Shown here: piece after piece, positions 11,483 to 25,086 of the stretch
Numbering within the stretch: position 1 is the stretch's first letter
How the letters are laid out: the number at the start of each line of letters is the position of its first letter
From: Hemerocallis citrina
Taxonomy: Eukaryota; Streptophyta; Magnoliopsida; Asparagales; Asphodelaceae
Reading direction: 5' to 3'
Assembly: GCA_017893485.1 (NCBI GenBank)
Contig: CM030368.1
Span: 106,213,549-106,277,548, forward strand
Length of the DNA: 64,000 nt
Translations under genes and position numbers: made by a program
The notes under the pieces: model-generated
Database searches by the model: none
What the model was told of the DNA's origin: nothing
Seen by the model: the letters and a program-made list of their open reading frames with translations, nothing else

Positions 11483-12451
11483 ACAATGACAATAAAGGAT
11501 AAATTTCCTATCCCTACTGCAGATGAACTCTTTGATGAGTTGCATGGTGCTGAGTATTTTTCAAAGCTAGATCTGAGAGCTGGGTATCATTAGATCAGGG
11601 TTAAAGTTGAGGATGTGGGGAAAACAACTTTTAGAACACATAGGACACTATGAGCTTTTAATGATGCCCTTTGAACTCACAAATGCTCCTTCAACATTTC
11701 AGGCAGCCATGAATGATATTTTCAAACCTCATTTGAGACATATTGTCTTGGTTTCTTTATATGATATACTCATCTATAGTAAAGACCGAACATTTCAATT
11801 AGAGCATATTTCAAGGGTGTTGAGGATATTAGAGCAACTTCATTATTTTGTAAAGAGGTCCAAGTGGTTTTGGCCAGACTACTATTGGATATTTAGGCCA
11901 TTATATCTCAACTGCAGGGGTGAGTGTGGATCAAGAGAAGGTGTCTGCAGTAATTCAATGGCCTACACTTAAGAATATCAAGAATTTGACTCACTATTAT
12001 AGAAGATTTGTTCAATGGTATGCTTTAACAGTGTCTCCACTAACTGATTTGCTTAAGAAGGAGACTTTTCACTAGAATTAGGATGCTGAGCAGACATTTC
12101 ACAAGCTTAAAGAGGCAATGGCATCACTACCAATATTGGCCCGTCCTGATTTTACTCAAGTATTCACCATGGAGACAATGCTTCTGGGTTGGGCATAGGA
12201 GCAATTTTATCTTTTAACAAGTATCCAATTGCTTATTTCAGTAAAAACATGTCCCCAAGAATGAAAGCAGCTTCAGTTTATGTAAGTAAAATGTTTGCTA
12301 TAATAGAGGCAGTGAAGAAATACTGCAATGTCTTAGGAATAGAGTTTTTGGTGCAAACTAATCACAAGAGCCTTCTTCATATGATAAATCAGGTGATTCA
12401 AACACCAGAGCAGCAAAAATGGGTGCATAAACTTGCAGGTTACACTTTTAT
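11483..12451 (+). pseudogene. pol: RT C-terminal part and RNase H of G1
   Basis: RT resumes with [20 protein letters not shown] and [12 protein letters not shown], then a stop where Gln is expected, then the FELTNAPSTFQAAMND block. The catalytic loop reads LYDILIYSK where FDDILIYS is usual, so one catalytic Asp is lost. RNase H follows from about 12150 (IGAILSFNKYPIAYFSKNMS, then QTNHKSLLHM and QQKWVHKLAGYTF). Frame changes and stops are frequent. The gene is cut at 12451 and continues at 24614. Confidence 0.85.
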
Positions 12452-13433
12452 TGTAACTCCCCGTCTTCCATACATAGGAAATTCGTAGTATATCCAGAAT
12501 CTCTACTTCAATTTTATACAAAAATACAAGGAATTTAAAACATTTTCATTACAACATTATGTTTTACAATGCACAGCGTGTCATGCCCCGCTTTCCAAAA
12601 GGAATACGAAATACGAGTATGTGACAAAGCCCATCAAATGATTTTCATCATTCATAAGCTGTAGGATCGACTCAACAACATAACAGGTAATATAACAGAA
12701 TATACTCAACCACGCATACATGAATAAATTATTAATCAACAGAAATTATTTGAAACAAATATAAACTTCCCAAATAAATACAAGATCTGGATCAAAAGTA
12801 AAACTTCAGGAGAATAAGCCTGTTACAAGTTTACGTAGCAACAAGGAGATAATTAAACTCAAAACATATAAAACTAAAGCATGATTTTCAAGGCGAAGCC
12901 TAAAATGCTTGCTCACCAACTCCTGCAGGTAATTCATCTCCAAAACCTGTATATTTATTAATTGACAAAGAAATAGAGAAACAGGAAACCCGTTAGTGCA
13001 AGCTGCGGGCCACAAGTAGTACAAGCAACGGATATGGAAACAAGTGCAAGAAAGCATGAAACAAAGATTTGGAATCCAAAATATTCAACATGACATGACA
13101 GGTATGCAACAAGTAATAAAGTTCAAAGAGACTAACAAGCAAGTAAAACAAATCAAGTAACAGGATCAGGTAACAAGTGAACAAGTAAATTTGTAACAGG
13201 TATCAAGTAAACAAAGGAACATGAAAACTTTCACGAGTATCAAGTAGCATGTGAGACAAGTAACAGGTGTGTACAAATAACAAGTTATTCTTAAGTCTAT
13301 TGTTTAAACCTATCTAGGTAGCACTTCATGTGTCCCATTTATTTACCACATAGTTGCTACATACAAATAAGTTACATTTAGATTTCGTAGTGGATTCTAA
13401 AGGTCATGTACTCGGGTCTTCGCATGACTACAA

Positions 13434-13577
13434 AACTTGGTCGGTAAACTTGATCGGTAACATGTAATTAACTTGGTCGGTAAACTTGATCGGTCACATG
13501 TAACTAACTTGGTTGGTAAACTTGATCGGTAACATGTAACTAACTTGGTCAGTAAGTTTGATCGGTAACTTAGTCCG
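13434..13577. repeat. 36-bp tandem repeat, four copies
   Basis: Units start AACTTGG at 13434, 13470, 13506 and 13542, an exact 36-bp step, each with GATCGGTAA inside. It lies in the same LTR region where the other family-A copies have different short arrays. Confidence 0.85.
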
Positions 13578-14759
13578 TAACTTGATCGGTAAACATGTCA
13601 CACGGAAAACACGGGTCCCCTTCCGAGTATAGGCTCCTATATTGTCCACTACTAGATCTTTCTCTTAAACCCCAGCTTGTTCTTATTATTATTATCAAAA
13701 CAGATATGAAAGTGCACAAACAGGACAAGTACCATGACAAGGGACAAGGAACAAGTTCAGGTCGGTTAGGAAACATGTTCGAGTAACAATCAACTAATAA
13801 TTATCAAAAACGATGAGAATTCCAATTCTGGACAGCAAGATGTAGCTGCACCAAAACTAAGATTCCCGTTGCTACAAGAATGAAAATATGGATCCGTCAG
13901 ATGTTCTAGAAACTAGACTCTCTGCCGGTTCCAGAGCATATAAACACGATATAGAAAAGTTATAGCAACTGGTGTCAAAATAGCAATCTACACAGATTTT
14001 ATGTTCAGCCAGAATTCATAAAATCTTGTTTACATGTATGAAACAGGTCTGAAACTTCATCAAATAAATTCAGAAAAATTAGGAAAGGTTCTTTAGTATG
14101 TCTAGTCTCAGCATGGTAAATTTCATGTTATTATATTACAGGTAGCATAGTCAACTTAAATTGAAAAACAAGATGACACAGCAAATTTGTGAATCTGGAA
14201 TTCCAGACTCAGCAGCACTAAAACAGTCATAACTCATAAAATATAATTCGGAATTTGATTCCGTCAAAAGGGTTGTAAACTAGACATGTAGGGCTACATT
14301 TCATATTGAGAACTCAAATCACAATTCTGACATTATCACGGTCGAAAATGGCAGGCAAAAAGAGGACAGCAGCAAATAAAGATATTTTTGCATGGAAATT
14401 AATATGATTATTATTTAACATGGATATAGGTTAATGTATGATACAAATCAGTGTGTAATAGGTATCAAATCAGCAAGCCACATGTATTTTCAAACTCATT
14501 AACAAGGGAACAACATTCACATGCTCAAAACACAAACAAACATCTACAACATGCATTCTTATGAATAACTTTCTAGATCTACATAGTGTTTGTGTGACGG
14601 ATATATTAATGGGTTGTTTAGGGAACTCATTTTGACTATAGGGTTGATAGAAGTCAAACGATGAATAGAATCAAGATCATCAAGGAGCAAGAATATGAAG
14701 GGAAAAAAAACAAGTTATAAAGAGATCTACTTGCGGTATTTATGCTTGTACGAGGAACA

Positions 14760-15075
14760 AAAATATTCATACAAGTACTTGCCTTGATTGGATGATGACG
14801 TTGATCGACGATTGAGATCGGATGGATCAGATTTGGCATGGATCTTGATGACAATCAAGATCAAGATGATCGGACGACTGAGATTCAACGATCAAGATCA
14901 AGGGTGATCAACGGCTCAGATCTAGGTGATCAAGATCTGATGATGGTCGAACTTGATGATGATGATGATCACAATCACGAGGGGATCGGACGGTCCAGAT
15001 TCAAAGTGGAGCTTTGATGATGACGATGATGATCATCATGGATCGAACGTCCAGGATGGCTTGATGATGATTTGA
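14760..15075. repeat. GATC-dense segment of family-A LTR
   Basis: Many GATC, ATCAAGATC and GATGATGATC words in about 300 bp. Equivalent segments are at 21540-21760 and 30440-30850 in other copies. Confidence 0.75.
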
Positions 15076-16181
15076 TGGTGCTATATAATGGACGACGACT
15101 AGGTGGCTGACGGGGCTGCGAAGTGGCTGACGTGCAGGCGACAAGTGGCTTAAGGTGGTGATGACGAGGAGCAGCGGAGGACGGTGGTGGAGAGGAGTTC
15201 GACCACGAGATGGAGAAGGGTGCTGAAGGATGCAGATGTCGATGTTAATGGCAAGCGGAGGGTGGGCTCGGGGGTGCACAGGCAACGACTTGTGGTGATC
15301 GACACCGGCTTGACGAGGGCAGGGTGGTTCGGTGAGTTCTGGGTTGTATGGCGGTCTAGGAGGGGATGCTATCGAAGGGTGCAGGGGAAACAGGAGACGA
15401 GGAGGACATGGAAGATGGTGAACAGGGTGACGGTGCAAGGAGGCGGCCGAGGAGTTGGGTTCGATGGGGGTGTAGGTAGGAGGCGAGGACGAAAGTGTGC
15501 AAGGCTCAACAAGGGTGGCTCGACGGCGGGGCCGGAGGAGGACGAGCGGAAGGTTGAAGATGGGTGAATAGTGGGGGAAGGGTTAGGCGGCGGGTTATAC
15601 AATAGGTAGGGTTTAGTAGGGTTAGGGTATAGGTTAGGTTATATATATATAGGGTTAATGGGTATTGGGTTAATGGATGTGGGTTTAAATCCAATAGAAA
15701 ATGGGTTTTAGGTTAAAATAATAAGTAATTAATCAATAAATAAATCAATACACATATAGTAGTACAATTAAATCAATTGATATGCAAATCCATACTCCAA
15801 TAATCATAAAATATAGATTGAGATCAATAGACTTTCACAATTTAATAAATAACGAAAGATGAATTTTAATAAACATTCAAAAGTAATAATAATAACAATA
15901 ATGATAATATATATACATATCAAAGTGGAATTTGAGTTTAACAATTTTATTAAATCCAAATAGCAATAATATAATTGGTTTGGGCTAAAATATAAATAGT
16001 CGATCAATCAGGAATATAAAATATAATTAAAATACATCGTTATTCGAAATAAATATAATTTTCGATTAGAAAAGACTTTAATATAAAATTCAAATCGAAT
16101 TTAATAAATAATGAATTTATAAAAAAAATCAAAATACAGAAGGTATTCAGAAAATATGTATTTACGGGAACGAGGGTTACA

Positions 16182-18813
16182 CAACGGAAGTACACAAATA
16201 CAATACAACTCAGGCCATCAAAATCTTTAATCACGCAACATCCATCGACACCAAACTCATTGCCACGTCGTTTGCCAATCCAAATTCCGCAACTTTTGAG
16301 AACTGTGGGCACGTCAGTTGAATACAACTGATGCAATACTATAATAAAGCGATCCTCAACTTTAACACTCACAAACTTGAATGCAGAAACAAAATGAGAA
16401 ATGTGACTATCCTAAATATGTCTGTGTATGTTATGAACCTAATGACTAATGCAAATACTTTTACATACAAATGAAGTTCTAATGCTCACTTGTTCGGATT
16501 CTATGCCGCCCATACTACATAGGTCTGAGGGCAAGCCCTTAACATTCTCCTCATTATAGGGTTCAATCCCTCGTAATTCGACATACAACCGTAACGAATT
16601 TCAAGATTAAGACGTACTGTGAATATTGGTTCCCACCCCGATAATTCTTGAGATTAATCTCCTTCCTCAGATAATCCTGGAGATATTTCACTCCCATCAA
16701 AAAGATATTTGGAGAATGCCTCACACCGCAGGTCATCCTGGAATCATCATCACACGAACATCCCATGAGCGCTGCTCCCATCCCAATAATTCTCGATATC
16801 ATTCCCCAACCGCAGATAATTTTGGACAAATTTCACTCCCATCTCGGAGTAATGGGGAATGTCCCACACCACGGATAATTCTGAAGCCCTTCTACTCACA
16901 TTTGCTCCTGCTTCGTCACAACTCATTCCTAGTGCTTGTTCTTATATACAAGCATAAGTAATATTACCTAGAGCTAGCTTACCCTACCGGACTTAAACCA
17001 ACACATCAAAAACACTAGCCCACACTGGCCAATTCTCAAATTTTAACAAATCATAACTTGTCGGTACCCTGTGTCTCGCTCAGCCTCTAGAATCCACACA
17101 ATTCAATATTAACAAAAACTTTCACGGTTATCCTTAACCCATTTAAAGTCATTATAATTCAATTTATTGATATTCCCAATCCATCTTTTATTTATATTCC
17201 AAAACTAGTCATTCTCAACAAACTAGATTTCTTCTCTTCAATCAAAATTTCCCATCCTCAATATAGGACTTCACAGGCCTCAATTTAATTAACACAGTCT
17301 ATTCTAATATTTTAAATCCAATTATCAAATTTGTACTAAATTGTTTATTCAAATCTGGAATTTAATCCGAAACATTTGTACCAAATTTCGATTAAGATAA
17401 TGTAAATTAAAATCAATTCTTAATTCTCCAAAATACTAAAAAAAAGTAAATAAAATAAATTTGAGCACACCAATTTTCAAACTCACAACCTCTATGCCCT
17501 TGATCCACATGCACTAACCAAAAAGCCCAAGTCTACATCTCTACCATCTACTTTTAGTTTAATCAAATCAACTCTAAGAAATGAGAACAAAAAATTATAA
17601 TAAAAATCCAAATCTGAGCCCACACTGGCTCGAAATCTGCAACCTTATAACATCCATACCAAGCCTCATAATCTGCCACATATATTCCAGGAAATTAATT
17701 AAAGCATATGGGCCAAGATTCTAATCTTCTTTGAATCAAATCCGAAACAGCTCTAGCTACTTCTAAAAATCACGGAAAATTCTATATTTCTTGTAAATTT
17801 GATTTCTTAAACTCGAAAGAAAAATTAATAAATCTACTTCAAATTCTTAGTTCTAGGTTTCCTCAAAATACTACATATAAGAGGTTAAAAAGATCAAAAA
17901 CCGGAAGGTGTGCAAATTTCCAGAAACTAGACAAAACTATCGACCAGTCATAAGTCTGAATTTATTTAAATACCAAATGATATCAAATCCTCATGAATTT
18001 TTGTGCACATATTATAGACATATACTAGATTCTCCTATTAAAATTTCGACTTCCAATTCCATATATTTTGGGAGAAATGATTTTCGGAAGTGAGATCAAA
18101 ACTCAGGACAACAACTCTAAAAAACATAACAATGTAATTCTGGACAGCAGAACCTATCTGCACAAAAATTTACCTTCCCGCTTCCCTGGGAGAGAGAATC
18201 CAATTTATTCTAGAAAGTAGACTCTCTACTGGATCCAACGCTTACTCACTCGAAAGCTTATAAATTAATTAGAAATACGTGTAAAATCTATTCTTTACGG
18301 ATTCGTGCATCGACATAGGAACTACAATCTGGAAATTAGACGTTTCAATACTAAAACATTGATAACTCACAATCTATAAATTGGATTGTGAAGCCGTAAA
18401 ATTTTCTGGATCCTACACTCGAATGGCTATAAGATGCATATATAAAACACTAACTTTGGTTTCAAAACTGGGTTGAAACTTCAGTACAAAACTAGACAAT
18501 TTATTGGGCAGAAACTATAATAATGTTTCCAAGTTAATCATATCATAATTTTACACAGTTAATTAACAACACATAATCTAACAACAATCAACGCATAATC
18601 TAAGCATGAATACTTAATTTGTAAAGATTATCTAGCATGTTACTACAAAAAATAAATTAGAAAGTTTGAGAAACACCCACATATTTGTTTCTAAATTGGA
18701 TTGATTTCTACGCTCGAGATAGCAAAGATAGCAAGGAGATAGTAGCAACACGAATGGAGACAAAGGAACAACCATTGCAAGGGTTCGTCGGATTTGGGAA
18801 GAGAACAAATGGA
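16182..18813 (-). other. Family-B LTR sequence between nested insertions
   Basis: AT-rich continuation of the 12.2-kb block; matches the conserved middle part of the other family-B copies near 16300 and 16510. No gene is seen. Confidence 0.6.
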
Positions 18814-18877
18814 GTTGTGTGTGTGTGTGTGTGTGTGTGTATAGAGAGAGAGAGAAAGAGAGAGAGTAGTGTGTGTG
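18814..18877. repeat. GT/GA compound microsatellite
   Basis: GT run, then GA-rich, then GT again, right at the left edge of family-A copy 2. Confidence 0.9.
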
Positions 18878-19429
18878 TGTCATGCCCCGCTTTCCAAAAA
18901 GAGAATACGGAATACGGATACGTGACTAAGCCCAGCGAATGATTTTCATCATCCATAAGCTGTCAGGATCTTTACAACATTTCACAAGAATAATCAGAGT
19001 CGGAAGTAAGAGAAATCAACCAAGCTTGCATATATGAATCAAAATACCAACAAGAATACTTGAAACCAAAATATTATATTCTCAAATAATTCAGATCTGA
19101 ATAAGTCAATATCCTGAGTCACATTGCCCAAATATAAATAAATCCAAGTAATCAAATACAATTGTTCAAAATAAGTAACAAGAAATAATAATAGCAAAAT
19201 TCCAGCAGCTAGTATCTCACGTCACCAACTCCTTCTGGCAACTGTTCTCCAAAATCTGCAATTTAACAATTGCACGAAGAGAAAAAAGAAAACAAACTCC
19301 CGTCAATGCAAGTTACGGGCCGCTTGTAGTGAAGGATACAAGTACAGGAAAAAGGGTAAACTAATAACATGGAATAGGCATGGTAACAAATTAGAATAAC
19401 TAGTATGGTAAGATGAAAAAGTGCAAGTA

Positions 19430-19605
19430 GCATGTATCAAGTTTCAAGTAAACAAGTATCATGTAAACAAGTAACAAGTAACAAGTGTCAAGTATCAAGT
19501 ATCATGTACAAGTAACAAGTATCAAGTATCATGTATAAGTAACAAGTATCAAGTATCATGTACAAGTAACAAGTATCAAGTGTCAATTATCAAGTATCAT
19601 GTTTA
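19430..19605. repeat. Imperfect AAGTATCAAGTATCATG array
   Basis: Short CAAGTATC / CAAGTAAC / ATCATGTA words repeat through this stretch, at the position equivalent to the 36-bp array in copy 1. Confidence 0.75.
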
Positions 19606-22489
19606 AGTCTTGTATTTATTACTATCTAGGGTAGCACTTCATGCATCCCGGTTTTTACTACATGGTTTCTACATTCAAAAAATTTCGCTTTAGATTTCAT
19701 AGTGGATCATAGAGGGCAGTGCACTCAGGGACAAGCTCTCAAGTAATCAAACTCCAAATAACAAATATCAAGCTCCAAGTTACCAAATATCAAGCTCTGT
19801 GTCAAGAGTGCAAGTGTCAAGTAATCACATGTCAAGCTCCAAATAACCAAATAACAAGCTCCAAATAACCAAGTAGGATCTATGAATCCTCTTCCGAGTA
19901 CACGTTTCTGTATTTTTCACTATTAGATATTTCCCTTTAACCCCGGCTTAGTTTTCTTATTTTATTATCAAACAGGCATGTACGTGTCACAAACAAGGAA
20001 AGTATAACACGGTACAAACAAGTAACAAGTTTAGGTCAGAGGATAAACATGTATAGGTGAAAGATAACACATAAAAGATTAGAACAACGAGAATTCTAGT
20101 TCAGGACAGTAAGACAGTACTGCACTAAAACTGGGATTCCCGTTGCTACAAACATGCAAAACTGGATCCGTCAAAGAATCTAGAAAATAAACTCCCGGCC
20201 AAATCCAGCAAATATATATAAGTCATATAGTATTTCACAAAAACAAGAGTCAAAACTGAATTGTAACCAGAAAACATGTTCAGCCAGAAATCATAAGATT
20301 GTATTCAAAGTCAGGAAAACAGCATGCAAACTCATTAATTAAATCCACTAAAAATCTGGAGTATTCCTCTATATGTGTAGCATTAGAATATAAAGTTTTA
20401 TAATTTTTCAATATAAATAGAGTAGTCAAGTAAAATCAGAAAATAGCGAGACACAACAGTTTTGTAAAATCTGAAATTATAAACACTGCAGTACGAAAAC
20501 AGCAATATCTCACAAACTAGAAATCCAAATCCAAATCCGCCAAAAGGATAATAAAATAGACACAGTAGGCTAAATTTCATATTCACAAATATTTTACAAA
20601 ATGCAAGTAGAATTAGATCGAAAATCAGTTTCTTTACTGAATAGTATGAAAATTCTGCATGTATAGTAATTGTTTGGAAACATAAAATGGTTTGGAAAAC
20701 TCATCAAATAAATCCAAAAAAAATCAGGGATAGTCCCAATCAAGTCTAGTTGTATTGTGCAAAATATTGGATCAAAATAATACTTTAAAAACCATGATTA
20801 AAATAGATTACTTTTTAGAATTCATAGAAAACAAAATCTGAAAATCTCTCTACTCCTCTGTAGTAAAATAGACATAACTCACAACTCGTAAAACGAAACT
20901 GAGATTTGTCAGAAGGGTTGAAAAATAGACAGAATTCTCTACAGTTCATGTTCACAAAATATTCTAATATACTGACCATAATAAGGTCTAAAATACTGAT
21001 AAAAAACGGAAAATCGGTAAAACTGAAAATATCTTCATGCACAAAATCAACTAACTCATATGAAACTCATCCAAAACATAACCAAACATGAAATAGGTTG
21101 TACTAGATGTCCAAGCAATATAGTATAGGGTATATCACAAGTCCGCAATAAGTTTACCATGAATAACACGAACGAACACATGATATCATATAAACAACAC
21201 GCATATATACAGCAAGAAGTGGTCAATCCTAGGTTATTTCATGTCATGTATGTCGTGAGGCAACTATGGTCGAATCAACACAATAGAGACAAGATCAACA
21301 AGGGGTCTCACACACAAATTGTCACTATAACCCAACTACATGCAGATGGTATTTAGTACTTGTATTACACAAAGGAAAGAATACAAGTTACTTGCCTGAG
21401 AGATGACGACGGAAACGACACAAAAGCAAGAATAATAGGAACGGATTTTCGGGGCGACGAACACAATACCAACGAATGACTCACGAACCAATCCCTGAAC
21501 ACAATAACACAAGCAAGCGGGAACAAACAAGATAACGAACATAATCGGACGGTTGGATCCAAGAGATCAAGATCAACAAGATCACGGTCCACAATGATCA
21601 AGAGGACGATCAAGATGATCGGATCAGATTGGATGGATAGAATCTGATCGGATGATCAAGATGATCAAGATGATGAAGATCGGACGGCCCACATCAAGGT
21701 GATCATCAAGATTATGGATGATGATTAAAAGGAGATCGACGGCCAAGATCACATGATCAACTCCTCCTTGATCAACAACAACCTGCTGGACGGCAAGATG
21801 ATGGCCAGCGACCAGGGAGCAGTCGGGGCTGATGGCAGCAAGGCGGCGCTCAACATGGAGGATGGCCAGGGGAGGACAGGGCCAAGCAGGGCTGACGCCG
21901 GAGTGGCATCGCGACTAGAGCTATTTTCGACGTCAAGGCGAGGTGGGGTCTGCAGTCAGACAGGAGGGCGTCATGACTGGGAGGCGTTATAGGGGAGCGC
22001 CGGAACAAAGGGGGTGCAGGAGGGTGGCTGTCGAGTAGAGCAGGCTCGATAGGAAGGAGGGGGAAGGCTCGGAGGTCAGGGGGATCTCTGAGAGGAACGG
22101 GGGTGGAGGTTGCAGGGTTGAGAGATGGGTTCTGGAGAGGGTGCATGGGCGAATAAGGGAGAGAGGGAGACGAACAGGGGCGGCTATAGGGTGAAGATGA
22201 ACAGGCTGAATATATAGGGTAGTTGGGTTAAGGTTTAGTTGGGTATAGGGTTATTGGGTTAAGGCGGTTGATGGATTGGAAAGGGTTAAACGGTTAGGAG
22301 TTGTTATTGGGTAATAAAAGGGTTAATGGGTTATTGGATATCCAAAAGATAATTAGAATAGGGTTTTAGGGGTTTTAAAAACTAATAGAAAAATAATTAA
22401 CCGTCAAAGGTAGGATTATATAACAAAAATATATTTTGTACTACAATGTGGAAATAATTTGAAATAACTACTAATACAATTAACAATAT

Positions 22490-22625
22490 AACTGGATTTT
22501 TAAATAAACAATCAAAGTTATAATAATAACAATAATAACAATAATCATAATAATAATAATAAAATAAGTATAGCAGTAATAATAATGATACTGATAAAAA
22601 TAATAATAATAACATTAATAGGGTA
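22490..22625. repeat. AAT/TAA-rich low-complexity stretch
   Basis: Runs of AATAATAAT and close variants in the AT-rich U3-like part of family-A copy 2. Confidence 0.8.
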
Positions 22626-22794
22626 TAAAAACCATCGTAAATAGTTACAAAAATTATTGATTAAAAATAAACTTTAGGAGGAGATCCGACAATACATTTT
22701 AAGAAAAAGAATTTAAGAACGGAAAAAAATAATTTACAAAAATTAAAAATCCGAAAATATACAGAAAATACGTTTTTGGAAAAATAGGGGTTAC

Positions 22795-23634
22795 GGAGAG
22801 AGAGAAAGAGAGTGTGTGTTATGGAGATAGTGAAGGGGCTTGGTCAGGAGTGGGCTACATGGAGCTCGGTGGAGTTGGGTTTGGAGTGAGAGGGAGACAG
22901 TGGATGCTCGGGGTTCGAAGGTGGAGAGATGGTGAAGTAGGAGTCAGGGTGCCGTTGGGGGTGAAGGAGGAGGGTGGTGTTGTCGACGATGGAGCTTGGA
23001 AGGGAGATCTAGTGTTGGCAGGGGATCTCGGGTGCAGCCAAGGTGAGGTGGAGTGGAGGCACCCTTGGGTGTAAAGGAGCTTGGGTTTGCATCGGGACAA
23101 CAAGGAGGTGGTGATGAGGACAAGGTGGAGTTTCAGGATGGGGTGATGAAGGTGGTGTTGGCAATGGTTGCTGGTGGTGGTAATGGGTTTGTGAGCTGCT
23201 GTCAGGTGGGAGATGAAGAAGAAAAAGGTGAGATGGTGATGTACGAGGTGGGTGTATATATATGTGTGTGAGATGGTGAATATATATATGTATATATAAG
23301 AAAGAGAGGACTCGAGATGGTGTAGGCAGAAGAAGAAGAAAATGAAGAAGGGGATGAGGGTTGTGATGATGTACGATGTATATATAGATATAATATATAG
23401 GGATAGGGTGATTGTAGATTAGGGTGGCTGTAGAATAAGAAGAGTGAGCTTTAGGTTAAAGTATAGGGAAAATAGGGATACATTAGGAGTGGATTATGCA
23501 GTGGAGTGAGAAGGAGGAGCGGGTTGAGGGTAAGAGCATAGTAAAAGTGGGGCATATGTAGTAAGTTTAGATGGAGGTGGAATTGAATGCTGTAAAATGT
23601 GGTTTGCGAGTCGGGTTACGGGATGAATTATGAT
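22795..23634 (-). other. Family-B LTR sequence, G-rich leader and AT microsatellite
   Basis: G-rich on +, so C-rich on the LTR strand, followed by TATATA stretches near 23250-23400 that may include its promoter. Open frames here look like leader sequence and have no domain I know. Confidence 0.45.
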
Positions 23635-24313
23635 GAATTTTCCCAAAATGACCCACCTTTTGAAAGTATTTACCAAACTGACCCACTTTCAAAACTATTT
23701 ACCAAACTAACCTACTCGCTTTCTCAGTTCAAATGAACTCGGATACCGAGTGTAGGTCTATACATTTCATGTAAAAATTAAATGTTTAAAATTTCTATAA
23801 AAAAATGAGTACAACTACACTTGCTATCTGAGATAGCGAGTTTAGTTCAAATGAACTCATTACATCAAATAGCGAGTATAGTTATATACATTTCAGGTAG
23901 AAATTACATGTTCAAAATTTCTCCGAAAAAGTGAATACAACTACGAGTCTAGTTCAAATGAACTCGCTATCTCAGATACTCGGTGTACTTATATACATTT
24001 CAAGTCGAAATTGCATATTCAAAATTTCTCTGAAAAAATGAATACAACTACACTTGCTGTCTGAGATAGCGAGTCTAGTTCAAATGAACTCGCTATCTCG
24101 AATAACGAGTCTGTCTTTTAACTTTGTATCTTCGCAAGATTTCTCCAAGTGTTGGAGAAAATCATATAACTACAATCACTATCTCAAACAGCGATGGTCT
24201 TTCCACCAATCTCGCTATCTGAGATAGAGAGTAGGTTAGTTTGGTAAATACTTTCAAAAGTGGGTTGTTTTAGTAAATACTTTCAAAAAGTGGGTCATTC
24301 TTGAAAAAAATTC
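23635..24313. mobile_element. Non-autonomous MULE-type element (679 bp)
   Basis: The ends are inverted repeats of roughly 85 bp beginning GAATTTT, with 2-3 internal repeats of a GACCCAC...GAAAGTATTTACC unit at each end. The 9-bp duplication AATTATGAT stands at 23626-23634 and 24314-24322, as for Mutator-like elements. The middle holds repeated palindromes (AGTTCAAATGAACT and CTATCTGAGATAG). No coding frame. It lies within family-B copy 3. Confidence 0.85.
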
Positions 24314-24613
24314 AATTATGATCAGGGAATTTGGATTTGGATAAATCAGGGTTAGAGTTTAAATTAAACTTAAATTGAACAACCGGCAAAATTTAGAATG
24401 GATCAGAAAAATATTTAGGTTGGGTTAAAATATGAGATCTAAAATGAATTTGAGAGAACGAAAAGTTGTTTATAGAATATTGAAATATAAAATACGTAAA
24501 AATATTTATATTACTAATGTTATGGATATTACCCATAACGGTACAAAATACATGTGTGTAACACACGTGAGGCAAAATTGTCATAATTCAATTTTGCGGG
24601 GTGTTACATTTAT

Positions 24614-25086
24614 GATTGTGTATAGGCCTAGAAAAGAGAATGGTGGAGCTGATGGTCTGTCAAGGCAATTGACACATGAACTGCAGACAATAACTACTGT
24701 ATCATATCCTAAGTTTTTTTTATTCTTGATCAACTGAAGGATGAGTATCTAAAAGAGGATAAATTGACTCATTTGAAGCAAGCTATTCAGGATAGGAGGT
24801 TGATACAAGGGAGTATACTTTCAGTGATGGTTTCATGTACAAAGGTAAAATTATGATACCAGCTTCTATGCAGCAACATGTTTTGTTGGAATTCCATACA
24901 AGTCCAGTGGTGGGTCATGCTGGTATTGCAAGGACCTTGACAAGGATAAAAAAGCAATTTTTCTGGGAACTTATGATTAGAGATGTGAAGGACTGGTGCG
25001 GAAATGCATAGTTTGCCACCAAACTAAGTTTCATAATAAGGTACCTGCAGGTCTACTGCAACCATTGCTAATTCCTGTACAGGTTT
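24614..25086 (+). pseudogene. pol: RNase H end and integrase zinc finger of G1
   Basis: Continues the polyprotein cut at 12451: YRPRKENGGADGLSRQL is the RNase H end. From about 24740 the integrase N-terminus follows: HTSPVVGHAGIARTLTRIKK supplies the two His, and KCIVCHQTK (near 25004-25030, in a shifted frame) the two Cys of the HHCC zinc finger. The sequence is cut at 25086 by family-A copy 3. The catalytic core and the 3' LTR are not found further on. Confidence 0.82.

Larger units (their letters stand above)
12579..16181 (-). mobile_element. Solo LTR, family A copy 1 (3.6 kb)
   Basis: Begins TGTCATGCCCCGC and ends GAGGGTTACA. The flanking pentamers CAGCG (12574-12578) and CAACG (16182-16186) differ by one base and look like an aged target duplication; they also rejoin the family-B sequence (CACAGCGGAAG in the other copies). 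The TATA-like stretch near 15639-15650 reads on the minus strand. Open frames in 15000-15700 are GC-rich leader sequence and not convincing genes. Confidence 0.75.
18878..22794 (-). mobile_element. Solo LTR, family A copy 2 (about 3.9 kb)
   Basis: Starts TGTCATGCCCCGC like copy 1 and ends near ATAGGGGTTACG. The duplication cannot be read because both flanks are GA/GT microsatellite (GAGAGAGAGAAAGAGAG stands on each side). The order of blocks agrees with copy 1: spacer arrays, GATC-dense part, GC-rich leader, TATA-like stretch near 22210 on the minus strand. Confidence 0.7.
12452..24608 (-). mobile_element. Family-B LTR copy 3, with nested insertions (12.2 kb)
   Basis: The ends are TGTAACTCCCCG and CGGGGTGTTACA, with the 5-bp duplication TTTAT at 12447-12451 and 24609-24613. 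The stretch splits the RNase H of G1 cleanly. Its own sequence (12452-12578, 16182-18877, about 22795-24608) matches the other family-B copies, including the CTGTGGGCACGTCAGTTGAA motif near 16303 and the block near 16510. Two family-A LTRs and a small MULE-type element are nested inside. No gag, pol or primer site is seen, so a solo LTR is most likely. Confidence 0.8.

Noticed and set aside
15001..15700. Several open frames of 60-145 codons on both strands
   Set aside because: GC-rich LTR leader with low-complexity translation (Pro, His, Arg or Gly rich). Equivalent segments in other copies do not keep the frames.
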